From: Flavobacterium sp. 245
GTDB taxonomy: Bacteria > Bacteroidota > Bacteroidia > Flavobacteriales > Flavobacteriaceae
Direction of reading: 5' to 3'
Length of the DNA stretch: 64,000 nt
NCBI RefSeq assembly: GCF_004362055.1
Contig: NZ_SNXB01000006.1
Span: forward strand, 62,001 to 126,000
Part shown: positions 53,245 through 60,569 of the stretch, one piece after another
Position numbering within the stretch: position 1 is the first letter of the stretch
Layout of the letters: each line of letters opens with the position of its first letter
The notes under the pieces: model-generated
The model's input: the letters and a program-made list of their open reading frames with translations, nothing else
What the model was told of the DNA's origin: nothing
The model's database searches: none
Translations under genes and position numbers: made by a program

Positions 53245-53524
53245 AACGGTGTTTTGAGAATTGGTAGGTGATATTTGTAAATTTAAAATTGATACATATG
53301 ATGGATTTATATAATTTTATTAATTTGTTACATAATTCTCATGTTTTTTAACGCATGTTTGTTCTTATAAACTTTATGCATCTGTGAGATCTTTTAATAA
53401 TATAAAATCCAAATCTTAATTTTGTAATGATAGTCGTTTATTTTTCCTCATATTTATCCATAAAAATTAATTTTATATTTAATCAAATCTATGATCGAAT
53501 TATGTGTAATTAAAAAGTCTTATT

Positions 53525-53962
53525 ATGAAAATACCTAAGGAAATAATTAATGGTTCTTTTATATTTTTAGGAATCGCCGCTTTTTTTCTTCTCATGGAAA
53601 TTTTAAATCTCTCACATCTATTTTATTTACGCTTACTGAATGTTCTTTTCATTTTTTATGGTGTAAACCGAACGTTAAAAATGAATCTTGCAGAAGGCAA
53701 AAATAGTTTTGTTCCAAACGCAATATCGGCCATGGTAACTTCCTTCACAGGGGTTGTGCTTAGTATTTTGGCATTGCTTATTTATAGTTACGCAAAAGGC
53801 GGAGACTCATATGTAAAATCATTGTCTTCGGCTTTTATGTTTGGAGGAGAACCTTCTGTATCAACATATTGTTTGTGTTTACTTTTTGAAGGTACCGCTT
53901 CTTGTATCATTGTTACCTTACTTTTAATGTTGTATTGGAATAATAAATATGCTGCAGATTAA
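53525..53962 (+). CDS. Four-helix membrane protein
   Basis: A 145-residue protein with hydrophobic segments near residues 10-28, 32-48, 66-88 and 115-138. Polar loops contain KGGDSYVKSLSSAFMFGGEPS. No family recognised; the layout resembles DUF4199-like proteins only in being small and helical. Monocistronic, followed by a hairpin. Confidence 0.65.
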   Translation: MKIPKEIINGSFIFLGIAAFFLLMEILNLSHLFYLRLLNVLFIFYGVNRTLKMNLAEGKNSFVPNAISAMVTSFTGVVLSILALLIYSYAKGGDSYVKSLSSAFMFGGEPSVSTYCLCLLFEGTASCIIVTLLLMLYWNNKYAAD

Positions 53963-54016
53963 TTTAATTTATAAAACAGCTTCTTTTATTTTGAAATTTA
54001 AAGCAAATAAAAATGA

Positions 54017-54044
54017 AAGCCGTTAGAATTTTTTCTAACGGCTT
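54017..54044. terminator. Hairpin between convergent genes
   Basis: aagccgttagaa (54017-54028) and ttctaacggctt (54033-54044) pair perfectly with a 4-base loop. T-rich sequence follows on the minus strand, so it may serve both the membrane-protein gene and the acidic-protein gene. Confidence 0.75.
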
Positions 54045-54110
54045 ACTAATTAAAACCTTTGAGGTGCAAAGGACTCGGATCATTGATATTTGAATTTTCT
54101 AAGTCCTGAT

Positions 54111-54578
54111 CTAAATGTTATCGTTGTCCTCATCATCTCCAAGATCGGGAGTATCATTTTGATCAAAATCATCTTCATTATTTTCTTCCAAATCATCATC
54201 CAAATCCTCTTGATCCAAATACTCAAGATCTTCCTCTAAATCATCATCGCCATCACGATTATCATCATTGGCACTATACTCATCTAATGTCCTTCTCTCG
54301 GGATCATTATCATTTTCGAGTTCATTATCAAGATCCTGGGCTATTTCTGCATTTTTCTGAAAATAAGGATCAGTTTGATCATTATCATTTAAATCATCTT
54401 CGCCTTGGTTGCGATCCAAGTCATACTGATCAGTATTATAAGATGTGTTCAAAGAATCGTTGTGATGTTGATTTATTGAAGGATCTCTTTTCTCGATTCT
54501 TTCTGAAGTCATACTTTCATTCTCCGATTGAGAAATATGATCATTTTGACCATATTTTTCGTTGTTGTCATTTATCAT
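54111..54578 (-). CDS. Extremely acidic low-complexity protein
   Basis: A 155-residue protein made largely of Asp, Glu and Asn, without hydrophobic segments or cysteines; the last 60 residues contain runs such as GDDDLEEDLEYLDQEDLDDD. It is likely intrinsically disordered. No family recognised. It is 24 bp downstream of the gene for a small Lys-rich protein on the same strand, so an acidic/basic pair is made from one transcript. Possible roles include ion or protein buffering under stress, which is speculation. Confidence 0.65.
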   Translation of the reverse strand: MINDNNEKYGQNDHISQSENESMTSERIEKRDPSINQHHNDSLNTSYNTDQYDLDRNQGEDDLNDNDQTDPYFQKNAEIAQDLDNELENDNDPERRTLDEYSANDDNRDGDDDLEEDLEYLDQEDLDDDLEENNEDDFDQNDTPDLGDDEDNDNI

Positions 54579-54602
54579 AGCAAATAGTATATAAGGTTGA
54601 AA

Positions 54603-54779
54603 TTATTTTCCAGACGAACCTGATTCCTTATGTTCAGTATCTGATTTTTTGTGATTCCCTGACGAAGACTTTCTTTCGTCTTTTGATGTCCCTGTTTTGT
54701 GGTCTGTACTTTTTGTACTTGTTTTTTTATCAGTACCACCATTTTTGGTAGCGCCTGAAACTGCATTTTTTGTGTTCAT
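54603..54779 (-). CDS. Small Lys/Ser/Thr-rich protein, paralogue 1
   Basis: A 58-residue hydrophilic protein beginning MNTKNAVSGATKNGG, then TDKKTSTKSTDHK, with 12 Lys and one Arg against seven acidic residues. No hydrophobic residues cluster, so it is probably disordered. The segment KNGGTDKKTSTKSTD is nearly repeated in the 45-residue protein at 59725-59862 (KNGGNDKKTSSKSTD), showing that the two are paralogues and that both are real genes. It lies upstream of the acidic protein. Confidence 0.7.
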   Translation of the reverse strand: MNTKNAVSGATKNGGTDKKTSTKSTDHKTGTSKDERKSSSGNHKKSDTEHKESGSSGK

Positions 54780-55099
54780 AATTTAAAGTTTATAGTTAAT
54801 AAATTAAATATTAATAAACCAAATTTAGTCCTCTAAGTGAATTGGTTTTTATAAAATTAGAATTATCAATTATATAATTATCAGTGCTTTACATTGTTGT
54901 AATAATAAAAAAGCTTATAAAAAGCAATCATTCAATTTTTAAATAAAAAAAATAATTGGATTTATATGGGAATAATGATAAATATGAATTTATAATTATA
55001 AAAAAAAGTTCGTTTTCTTTTCAAAATTTGTAACATAAAGGACGTAAAATAAATACCTATTGTCCTTATAATTAAATTATTAATTAAAAAAAAGTTATT
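54780..55099. other. AT-rich spacer between divergent stress genes
   Basis: 320 bp with A/T runs and no recognised gene; it must hold the divergent promoters for the small Lys-rich protein and the secreted basic protein. I see no exact TAnnTTTG box at a good distance from either start. Confidence 0.4.
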
Positions 55100-55339
55100 A
55101 TGAAAAATTTATTTTTAACGTGCGCAATGTTTCTAACTTTTGGTACTGCTGTAGCAGTTGCACAGGAAGTCCCAAGAAAAACAACGCAAACTGACACAAT
55201 TACTAAGAAGAAAAGTACAAAAGGAACAAAGCATTCATCGCCCCATAAAACAGATACGGTGAACAAGCAAAAAAACAATAAAAGAAAATCATCTACGACA
55301 AATACTCCCCGTAGAGATTCTACCGGTACAAAACCTTAA
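55100..55339 (+). CDS. Small secreted basic protein
   Basis: A 79-residue protein with a signal peptide (residues 1-22, ending AVAVAQ). The mature part is Lys/Thr/Ser-rich (TDTITKKKSTKGTKHSS...) and ends with SSTTNTPRRDSTGTKP. It is likely disordered and periplasmic or extracellular. The TPRR near the end recalls the tail of the lipoprotein at 57416-57706. Function unknown. Confidence 0.7.
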   Translation: MKNLFLTCAMFLTFGTAVAVAQEVPRKTTQTDTITKKKSTKGTKHSSPHKTDTVNKQKNNKRKSSTTNTPRRDSTGTKP

Positions 55340-55383
55340 CCTTTTTTTTTCTTATTGCTATCAAACACAGAGTTTTTAATTAA

Positions 55384-55425
55384 AAAAAGCCACTAGATTT
55401 TTTAAAATTTTAGTGGCTTTTTAAT
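55384..55425 (+). terminator. Rho-independent terminator
   Basis: aaaaagccacta (55384-55395) pairs with tagtggcttttt (55411-55422) around a 15-base AT-rich loop, followed by T-rich sequence. Confidence 0.8.
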
Positions 55426-55503
55426 TTTTAAAAATGGGGATTTTTTTACCGAAAGCGGATTGTAATTGCGAAATATTTTTTGAACTTCTAATTTAAAATA
55501 GTA

Positions 55504-55905
55504 TCACAAACTTTGAAAAGTGAACGGATAGGCAGCTACAATTAAATAAGCTATTATGATAATACTCATAACAAAAATAGTTACTGTGAGAATGGTCAAT
55601 AATAATGTTGAATACAAATATTCGCCTTTTTGAAGCAGTTTATGCGTTTGTTTGTATTTATAATACGACAGAACAATGGTAAGTGCGCCTGTAAAGACTA
55701 AACTTATACCTATAAGAATAGTAAAGCCATTTTTTGGAATATTAGAATCCTGAAAAAAACTTGCCGGCAACTGATTGACAAACAATGAAAATTTAACGAT
55801 AACGAAGCCAAATACCATGATGCCAATACCGGTTCTGACCCAGGAAAGAAACGTCCTTTCATTGGACATATGCTCGTTGATTCTTTTTTTATTATCGCCC
55901 TGCAT
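55504..55905 (-). CDS. DUF202 (YidH-like) membrane protein
   Basis: A 133-residue protein with the DUF202 signature NERTFLSWVRTGIGIMVFGFVIVKF at residues ~15-39 and further hydrophobic segments near 62-82 and 100-125. The family consists of small inner-membrane proteins of unknown role, often stress-induced. Its start is 2 bp after the stop of the SpoIIAA-like gene, so the two are cotranscribed. Confidence 0.88.
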   Translation of the reverse strand: MQGDNKKRINEHMSNERTFLSWVRTGIGIMVFGFVIVKFSLFVNQLPASFFQDSNIPKNGFTILIGISLVFTGALTIVLSYYKYKQTHKLLQKGEYLYSTLLLTILTVTIFVMSIIIIAYLIVAAYPFTFQSL

Positions 55906-55907
55906 GA

Positions 55908-56300
55908 TTAATTATAATAATTGTCAATTTCTTTATTTGCTTTTCCGGCAACCCAACTCATTGCTTCGTGAAAAGCGTCTTTTCTAAATCCTTTAAATTC
56001 TCCGGGAACCACATAGCTAAATTTGTCTGTAAACGCGATTGCTTTTTCAGAATCTGTAACAATTGCGGCTCTATTCCATTTTCCTAAATTTTTAAGTCCA
56101 ATCCAAGCATCTTCCATCCAGGCAGCCATAGTAAAATTTTCAATTTCTGTATCTATTAAAAACAAGAAGTTGATTTCGTTTATTTGCTTTATCAATTCTT
56201 TAATAGCCGGCTCTACAACATTGGTATAATCATCTGCGGTTATTTCTCCAATTGCTTCAAAAGCAACTACGTTTTGTGGCGATTCAATTTTTAGTATCAT
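55908..56300 (-). CDS. SpoIIAA-like (STAS-related) protein
   Basis: A 130-residue cytoplasmic protein. It matches the SpoIIAA-like family: VVAFEAIGEITADDYTNVVEPAI, FLFLIDTEIENFT, AWIGLKNLGKWNRAAIVTDSE and a late FSYVVPGEFKGF. These resemble anti-sigma-factor antagonists but usually lack the phosphorylatable Ser. It is the first gene of a pair with the DUF202 protein; membrane association is possible. Confidence 0.85.
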   Translation of the reverse strand: MILKIESPQNVVAFEAIGEITADDYTNVVEPAIKELIKQINEINFLFLIDTEIENFTMAAWMEDAWIGLKNLGKWNRAAIVTDSEKAIAFTDKFSYVVPGEFKGFRKDAFHEAMSWVAGKANKEIDNYYN

Positions 56301-56541
56301 GTTATAATAATTTTAAATTTTTCTTAATTAAATTTTATTTTTAAAACGTTTATTATCAAAAATAGAATGACGCATGTGAATTTTTTTATACAATTAATAT
56401 TCTAATTTTATAGAATCTCAACGCTGCTCAATTTGCCTAAAAAATCTATGTTAATTTTATAAAATGGTATTGTAATTTTATAAAAATCTGATACAATGAA
56501 GGTTATATTTTTGAGATTATTAATTTAAAATTAAAACTATC

Positions 56542-57159
56542 ATGAAAACATCAGAACAAACTAAAAAAACATCAGCAGGCAAAAATCAAACTGGTAAAAA
56601 GCAGTCAGGAGCAAAAGGCAGCGGAACTGTAAAAGCAAAATCTTCGGCAGCTGACGGATTAAGAGAGCTATTTGTTGATTCTCTAAAAGATATTTACTGG
56701 GCAGAGAAAGCATTAACAAAAGCATTGCCTAAAATGGCAAAAAATGCCACTTCGGAAAATCTTATAACTACCATAAACGATCATTTAACAGTTACAGAGG
56801 AACAAGTAACAAGATTGGAGCAGATATTTGATTTGATTGGCGAAAAAGCGTCGGCAAAAAAATGCGAAGCTATGGAAGGTCTTATTAAAGAGGGCGAAAG
56901 CATTATGGAAGAAACCCAGGAAGGCCCGGTGCGTGATGCGGGAATTATTGCTGCCTCACAAAAAATTGAACATTATGAGATTGCTACTTACGGTACATTG
57001 GCAGCTTTTGCACATACTTTAGGAGAAGATGAAGCACTGGATTTATTACAGCAAACTCTGGACGAAGAAAAAGAAGCTGATACACTCTTAACGGAAGTGG
57101 CTTACAACAATATCAATTTTGAAGCTTCTGATGAGGAAAGTGAAGAAGAGGAAGAGTAA
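56542..57159 (+). CDS. DUF892 (YciE/YciF-type) ferritin-like protein
   Basis: A 205-residue protein. Residues 1-38 are a Lys/Ser/Gly-rich extension (KTSAGKNQTGKKQSGAKGSG...) absent from E. coli YciF. Then comes the DUF892 four-helix bundle: LRELFVDSLKDIYWAEKALTKALPKM, EQVTRLEQIFDLIGEKA, EHYEIATYGTLAAFAHTLGE, DEEKEADTLLTEVA, with Glu and His residues placed as di-iron ligands. The tail is acidic (EESEEEEE). Such proteins are induced by osmotic and general stress. A TATTTTTG -7 match lies near 56506, and a terminator follows. Confidence 0.88.
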   Translation: MKTSEQTKKTSAGKNQTGKKQSGAKGSGTVKAKSSAADGLRELFVDSLKDIYWAEKALTKALPKMAKNATSENLITTINDHLTVTEEQVTRLEQIFDLIGEKASAKKCEAMEGLIKEGESIMEETQEGPVRDAGIIAASQKIEHYEIATYGTLAAFAHTLGEDEALDLLQQTLDEEKEADTLLTEVAYNNINFEASDEESEEEEE

Positions 57160-57182
57160 TTTTTTTTGGGAATTATTACCAT

Positions 57183-57223
57183 AAAAAACCTGTAATCTTA
57201 GCATTGAGATTACAGGTTTTTTT
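57183..57223 (+). terminator. Rho-independent terminator after the DUF892 gene
   Basis: aaaaaacctgtaatct (57183-57198) and agattacaggtttttt (57207-57222) pair perfectly, with an 8-base loop and T run. The cctgtaat stem recurs in the next two hairpins. Confidence 0.9.
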
Positions 57224-57415
57224 GTAATAAAGCATTCCATTAAATGATCGCAACGTGTGTTGGAATTATAAAAATATGTCATATAAAATTTCATATAAAA
57301 ATTAGCATGTACCTTATTATCAGGTGCGTAGTTTGTAATTTTTTTGAATAATTCTATAAATAAATAACTATGTATTATTTTATTTTTAAAAAATATAAAC
57401 TATAAAATAATTATT

Positions 57416-57706
57416 ATGAAAACCCTATTTAAAACCAAAGCAGCATTACTTATTATGGTAGCCGGACTTGCATTTTCATGCAAAAAAAATGAAACCGCTC
57501 CGGCAGATAATTATTCTAATGAAGTAGACACAATGCAAACAACCGTAGACACTATAAATTCTACAAGCGACACAACAAAGGTTAATTCCGGTGGTACTAC
57601 AGGTGCAACTGGCGAAGGTTCTACGGGGTCCGGAGCAGACGGGACCACTCAAAAAGGAAATACATCTGTAAAAACAGATTCGACTGCAACAACTCCAAGA
57701 CGATAA
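57416..57706 (+). CDS. Small Thr/Ser/Gly-rich lipoprotein
   Basis: A 96-residue lipoprotein: signal peptide MKTLFKTKAALLIMVAGLAF then SC, with lipobox Cys22. The mature part is low complexity (TTVDTINSTSDTTKVNSGGT...GATGEGSTGSGADG) and ends ATTPRR. It is probably a disordered, surface-anchored chain. No family recognised. Confidence 0.7.
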   Translation: MKTLFKTKAALLIMVAGLAFSCKKNETAPADNYSNEVDTMQTTVDTINSTSDTTKVNSGGTTGATGEGSTGSGADGTTQKGNTSVKTDSTATTPRR

Positions 57707-57726
57707 TAAATGTCGGGAAAAATAAT

Positions 57727-57756
57727 AAACCTGTAATGCTACCATTACAGGTTTTT
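57727..57756 (+). terminator. Rho-independent terminator after the small lipoprotein
   Basis: aaacctgtaatg (57727-57738) and cattacaggttt (57743-57754) pair perfectly with a 4-base loop; T run follows. The stem is nearly the same as at 57183. Confidence 0.88.
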
Positions 57757-57839
57757 ATTTTTATTAGAATATCATGTTTATTAGTAGTATACTTGGTTTC
57801 GAACAGAAACGGCTTTTCTCTGTAGAGATATAAATTCAA

Positions 57840-57873
57840 AAAGCCTGTAACGAATTACAGGCTTTCCTTTTTT
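57840..57873. terminator. Third 'cctgtaa' hairpin, near the convergent SRPBCC gene
   Basis: aaagcctgtaa (57840-57850) and ttacaggcttt (57855-57865) pair perfectly with a 4-base loop; ccttttttt-like sequence follows on the plus strand. It lies just after the SRPBCC gene's stop on the minus strand, so it may end that transcript. Confidence 0.7.
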
Positions 57874-57900
57874 AAGAGAAAAAAGTATCTGAAACCAAGT

Positions 57901-58578
57901 TTAACGAGATTCCAAATAAGTTTTAAAATTCATGATGTCATCATTTACCAGTTTCTCAAAATACGGATTGAGAAGTTTTGCGGCACTTTCGCCGGCAATT
58001 CCCAAGGGAGCATGATAAGAAATGGTAACAATGATTTCCGTGCCTTTTCCGCTTGGTCTAAAAACAACTTTTCCGGCATTTTTAATTGAGGCGTCAGGAA
58101 GCGAACTCCAACTGATCAGCCTTTCTTTTTCATCTTTCAAAATTTCAGCTTTCCAGGTAATTTTTCCAATTCCGCCAGGGCCTTTAGCCGTCCATTGCGA
58201 AGTGGTATAACTAATTGGTTTTACAGATTCAAGGTGGTTCATGAATTTTGGCAGGTTTTCAAAGTCACGCCAAAAAGAGTATACTTCGCTGATAGGTTTA
58301 TCGATAACACTGTTTATCCTGATATTTACATTTGAGGATTTATCATTTTTAAGATGATCTACAGCGTCATAAACGGGACAATATCCAGAAACTCCTCTTA
58401 GAAGCATTGCTGTGCCAGAACCTATCTTGGCAATACTTTTATCATTTTGAGATAATCCTTTATATAATAGATAACCGCCGCTCGTGATCATAAGGATTCT
58501 TTCTAGTGCTGAAACATTTGTTTTAATTTTAGAAGTTCCTTTACTGGAAGCTTCTGGCAGAGATGTGGTTGTTTTCAT
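57901..58578 (-). CDS. SRPBCC (cyclase/dehydrase-like) protein with DUF2892-like N-terminus
   Basis: A 225-residue protein. Residues ~20-80 (NVSALERILMITSGGYLLYKGL... MLLRGVSGYCPVYDAV) match the DUF2892 inner-membrane module. Residues ~85-225 are a polyketide-cyclase/START-like domain (VIDKPISEVYSFWRDFENLPKFMNHLESV, WTAKGPGGIGKITWKAEI). It might bind a hydrophobic ligand at the membrane. The combination is common in stress-related clusters of soil bacteria. Monocistronic. Confidence 0.85.
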   Translation of the reverse strand: MKTTTSLPEASSKGTSKIKTNVSALERILMITSGGYLLYKGLSQNDKSIAKIGSGTAMLLRGVSGYCPVYDAVDHLKNDKSSNVNIRINSVIDKPISEVYSFWRDFENLPKFMNHLESVKPISYTTSQWTAKGPGGIGKITWKAEILKDEKERLISWSSLPDASIKNAGKVVFRPSGKGTEIIVTISYHAPLGIAGESAAKLLNPYFEKLVNDDIMNFKTYLESR

Positions 58579-58746
58579 AATATTTTTTTTAGTTATTAAA
58601 TTATACCTGATAAAGTGTACCTCCAGAGTGTCAATCCTGAAGAAATAGTAAAAAACAGTAAATTATCAGCATGATTCAGCAAGATCTAAAACAAGGAAGT
58701 ACACTGTTTTATCAGATATTTAAGTAAATAGTGTGTAAAAATGAGA

Positions 58747-59633
58747 TTAGTAATCACCATTACTGGCTTTTTTATAAAAGTTTATTGATTCACGTTCGCG
58801 TAAAGAAGCCACATGTACCGGCTTTAATCGGCCTTTTTCCTTATCGCTTATTTTCATTTGTTTTTCCATAGTATTGGCAATAACAACATCCGAAATAATA
58901 TTATTGATCACGCTCTGAAGTTTATTTTTAAATCCGGGCTGCACCACATTTATTCCTTTTTCTAAAGCTTCATAACCTTCTCTGGCAATTTTTTCAGGAT
59001 TTGTTAATTTTTTCTCTTTATAGGTCACGGTATTTTCAGCTTTTGCTTTATGAAAGAAATCCGTATCAGTTGCATCAGGCTGAAGCGCTGTTATTGTAAT
59101 ACTGGTATCTTTTACTTCATTCGATATTGCTTCGGCAAAAGATAAAATAAAGGCTTTGGTAGCCGCATAAACCGCCATATACGGAGAAGGTGCTTTTGAT
59201 ACTGAAGAAGCAACAAACAAAATTTTTCCTTTCCCGTTTTTAAGCATAGGTTTGAGATAAAATTTAGTTAAACTCAAAACCGAATTAATATTAAGATCTA
59301 CAAGGCTTATTTCACGGTCAAGATCAGTTTCATTAAATTTGCCCCATTCGCCTTGTCCGGCGTTATTAATTAAAATATCAACAAAAATCCGACGCTCTTT
59401 TGTGATTTTATATATTTCGCGTGCAGCATCTCTTTCAAACAAATCAATAGCAATTTCTGTTATTTCAATATTATTTGAAATTTTCTTCATTTCAAGTGCT
59501 GTCTTTTTCAAATTTTCCCTGTTGCGCGCAATCAGTATAAGATTATAATTTTTTCAGCAAATATTTTGGCAAATTCATAGCCTATTCCGCTTGTGGCGCC
59601 GGTAATAAGTACATTTTTATTTTTCATATCCAT
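58747..59633 (-). pseudogene. Short-chain dehydrogenase with a single-base frameshift
   Basis: The N-terminus is encoded from ATG 59633 (MDMKNKNVLITGATSGIGYEF...), including the NADP-binding TGATSGIG. It stops early at a TGA after FAEKIIILY. In the next frame the protein continues NLILIARNRENLKKTALEM and runs to the stop at 58747, with NNAGQ, the catalytic Ser (VASS) and YAATKA. Adding one A to the six-base run at 59549-59554 restores a full ~295-residue SDR. As read, the first 40 residues are separated from the rest, so the gene is either damaged or mis-sequenced. Confidence 0.85.
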
Positions 59634-59651
59634 TGTATTAGAACTTTTAAA

Positions 59652-59691
59652 AACTCTATAAAACCGCTCTTGGAAGGGGTTTTATAGAGTT
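59652..59691 (-). terminator. Terminator of the second small Lys-rich gene
   Basis: aactctataaaacc (59652-59665) and ggttttatagagtt (59678-59691) pair perfectly with a 12-base loop. On the minus strand tttt follows, 33 bp after the stop of the small gene at 59725. Confidence 0.8.
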
Positions 59692-59724
59692 ATAAAGATG
59701 GGCTATAAAGTGTTTTATTTAAGA

Positions 59725-59862
59725 TCACTTTTTAGCAGGGCTTTTTTTGACTGCCGATTTACTTCCATCTTTTTCTGATTTTTGATCCGTACTTTTTGAA
59801 CTTGTTTTTTTATCATTGCCACCATTTTTGGCAGCATGTGATGTAGAATCTTTTGTGCTCAT
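59725..59862 (-). CDS. Small Lys/Ser-rich protein, paralogue 2
   Basis: A 45-residue hydrophilic protein, MSTKDSTSHAAKNGGNDKKT, then SSKSTDQKSEKDG and a Lys-rich end KKSPAKK. It shares 13 of 15 residues (KNGG.DKKTS.KSTD) with the 58-residue protein at 54603-54779, which supports both as true genes. The C-terminus recalls histone-H1-like Lys/Ala/Pro tails. It has its own terminator. Function unknown. Confidence 0.68.
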   Translation of the reverse strand: MSTKDSTSHAAKNGGNDKKTSSKSTDQKSEKDGSKSAVKKSPAKK

Positions 59863-59982
59863 AATAAGAAGTTTTTTAAAATTAATACAGTCAAATTTAT
59901 ATGGATCAAATGTCTAAATCTTATACAATTGTAATTCATAATTATATAATTATCAGGATTTTACGGGTGTATAGTTGCAGTT

Positions 59983-60561
59983 TTACTGGCTGGCTTTTTT
60001 CAGCGATTCAGCCATTGCCTGCGCATCCTTGTCGTAATTTGTTTTATAATATTTGAGGATTTGAGCTTTGGTTTTTTTCGCGTTTTTGGCGTGGCCTTCC
60101 CAAATGACGCCCAGCGATGTATAGGCAGGAACTGTAACACCTATACTACAGAAAAAATTAGCAATGTTTCCCGTAATATGCTCTACGCCATCTGAATCTC
60201 CGGTAACAATTACGCCGCCAATTTTGCCGTCAAGCGGGGAATCTTTGCCCTCAAGGATAATATCATAAACTTCATCAAGTCGTTCTATGCAGCGCTGCAA
60301 TTCAGATGAATGACTGTTCCACCAAATAGGTGTTGCAAATAATATTATTTTGGCTTCAATTATTTTATTATAAATAGCAGGCCAGTCATCTTTGACATCC
60401 ATATGTGTGTAGGTTCCCGGAACAATAGTGTGATTAGCCAGCCTGATTACCTCAAAGTCAATATTTTGTTCGGCAAGATATTTGCCCAGAAATTCTACAA
60501 GGATTTCAGTATTCGAAAGGCCTTTATTTTTTAAGGTTCCTAAAAGTATAATAGCTTTCAT
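59983..60561 (-). CDS. Flavodoxin-like NAD(P)H-dependent reductase
   Basis: A 192-residue protein with a flavodoxin/FMN-reductase fold: KAIILLGTLKNKGLSNTEILVEFL is the phosphate-binding loop for FMN, then ILFATPIWWNSHSSELQRCIERL and GGVIVTGDSDGVEHITGNI. It should reduce quinones, FMN or similar acceptors. It is 8 bp downstream of the FAD/Rieske gene, so both form an operon; the reductase may supply electrons to, or share a redox task with, that protein. Confidence 0.87.
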   Translation of the reverse strand: MKAIILLGTLKNKGLSNTEILVEFLGKYLAEQNIDFEVIRLANHTIVPGTYTHMDVKDDWPAIYNKIIEAKIILFATPIWWNSHSSELQRCIERLDEVYDIILEGKDSPLDGKIGGVIVTGDSDGVEHITGNIANFFCSIGVTVPAYTSLGVIWEGHAKNAKKTKAQILKYYKTNYDKDAQAMAESLKKASQ

Positions 60562-60569
60562 AATTGTTG

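Noticed and set aside
54575..54766. A 63-codon minus-strand frame overlapping the small Lys-rich gene
   Set aside because: It is an out-of-frame reading of the 58-residue protein, whose frame is confirmed by its paralogue at 59725-59862.
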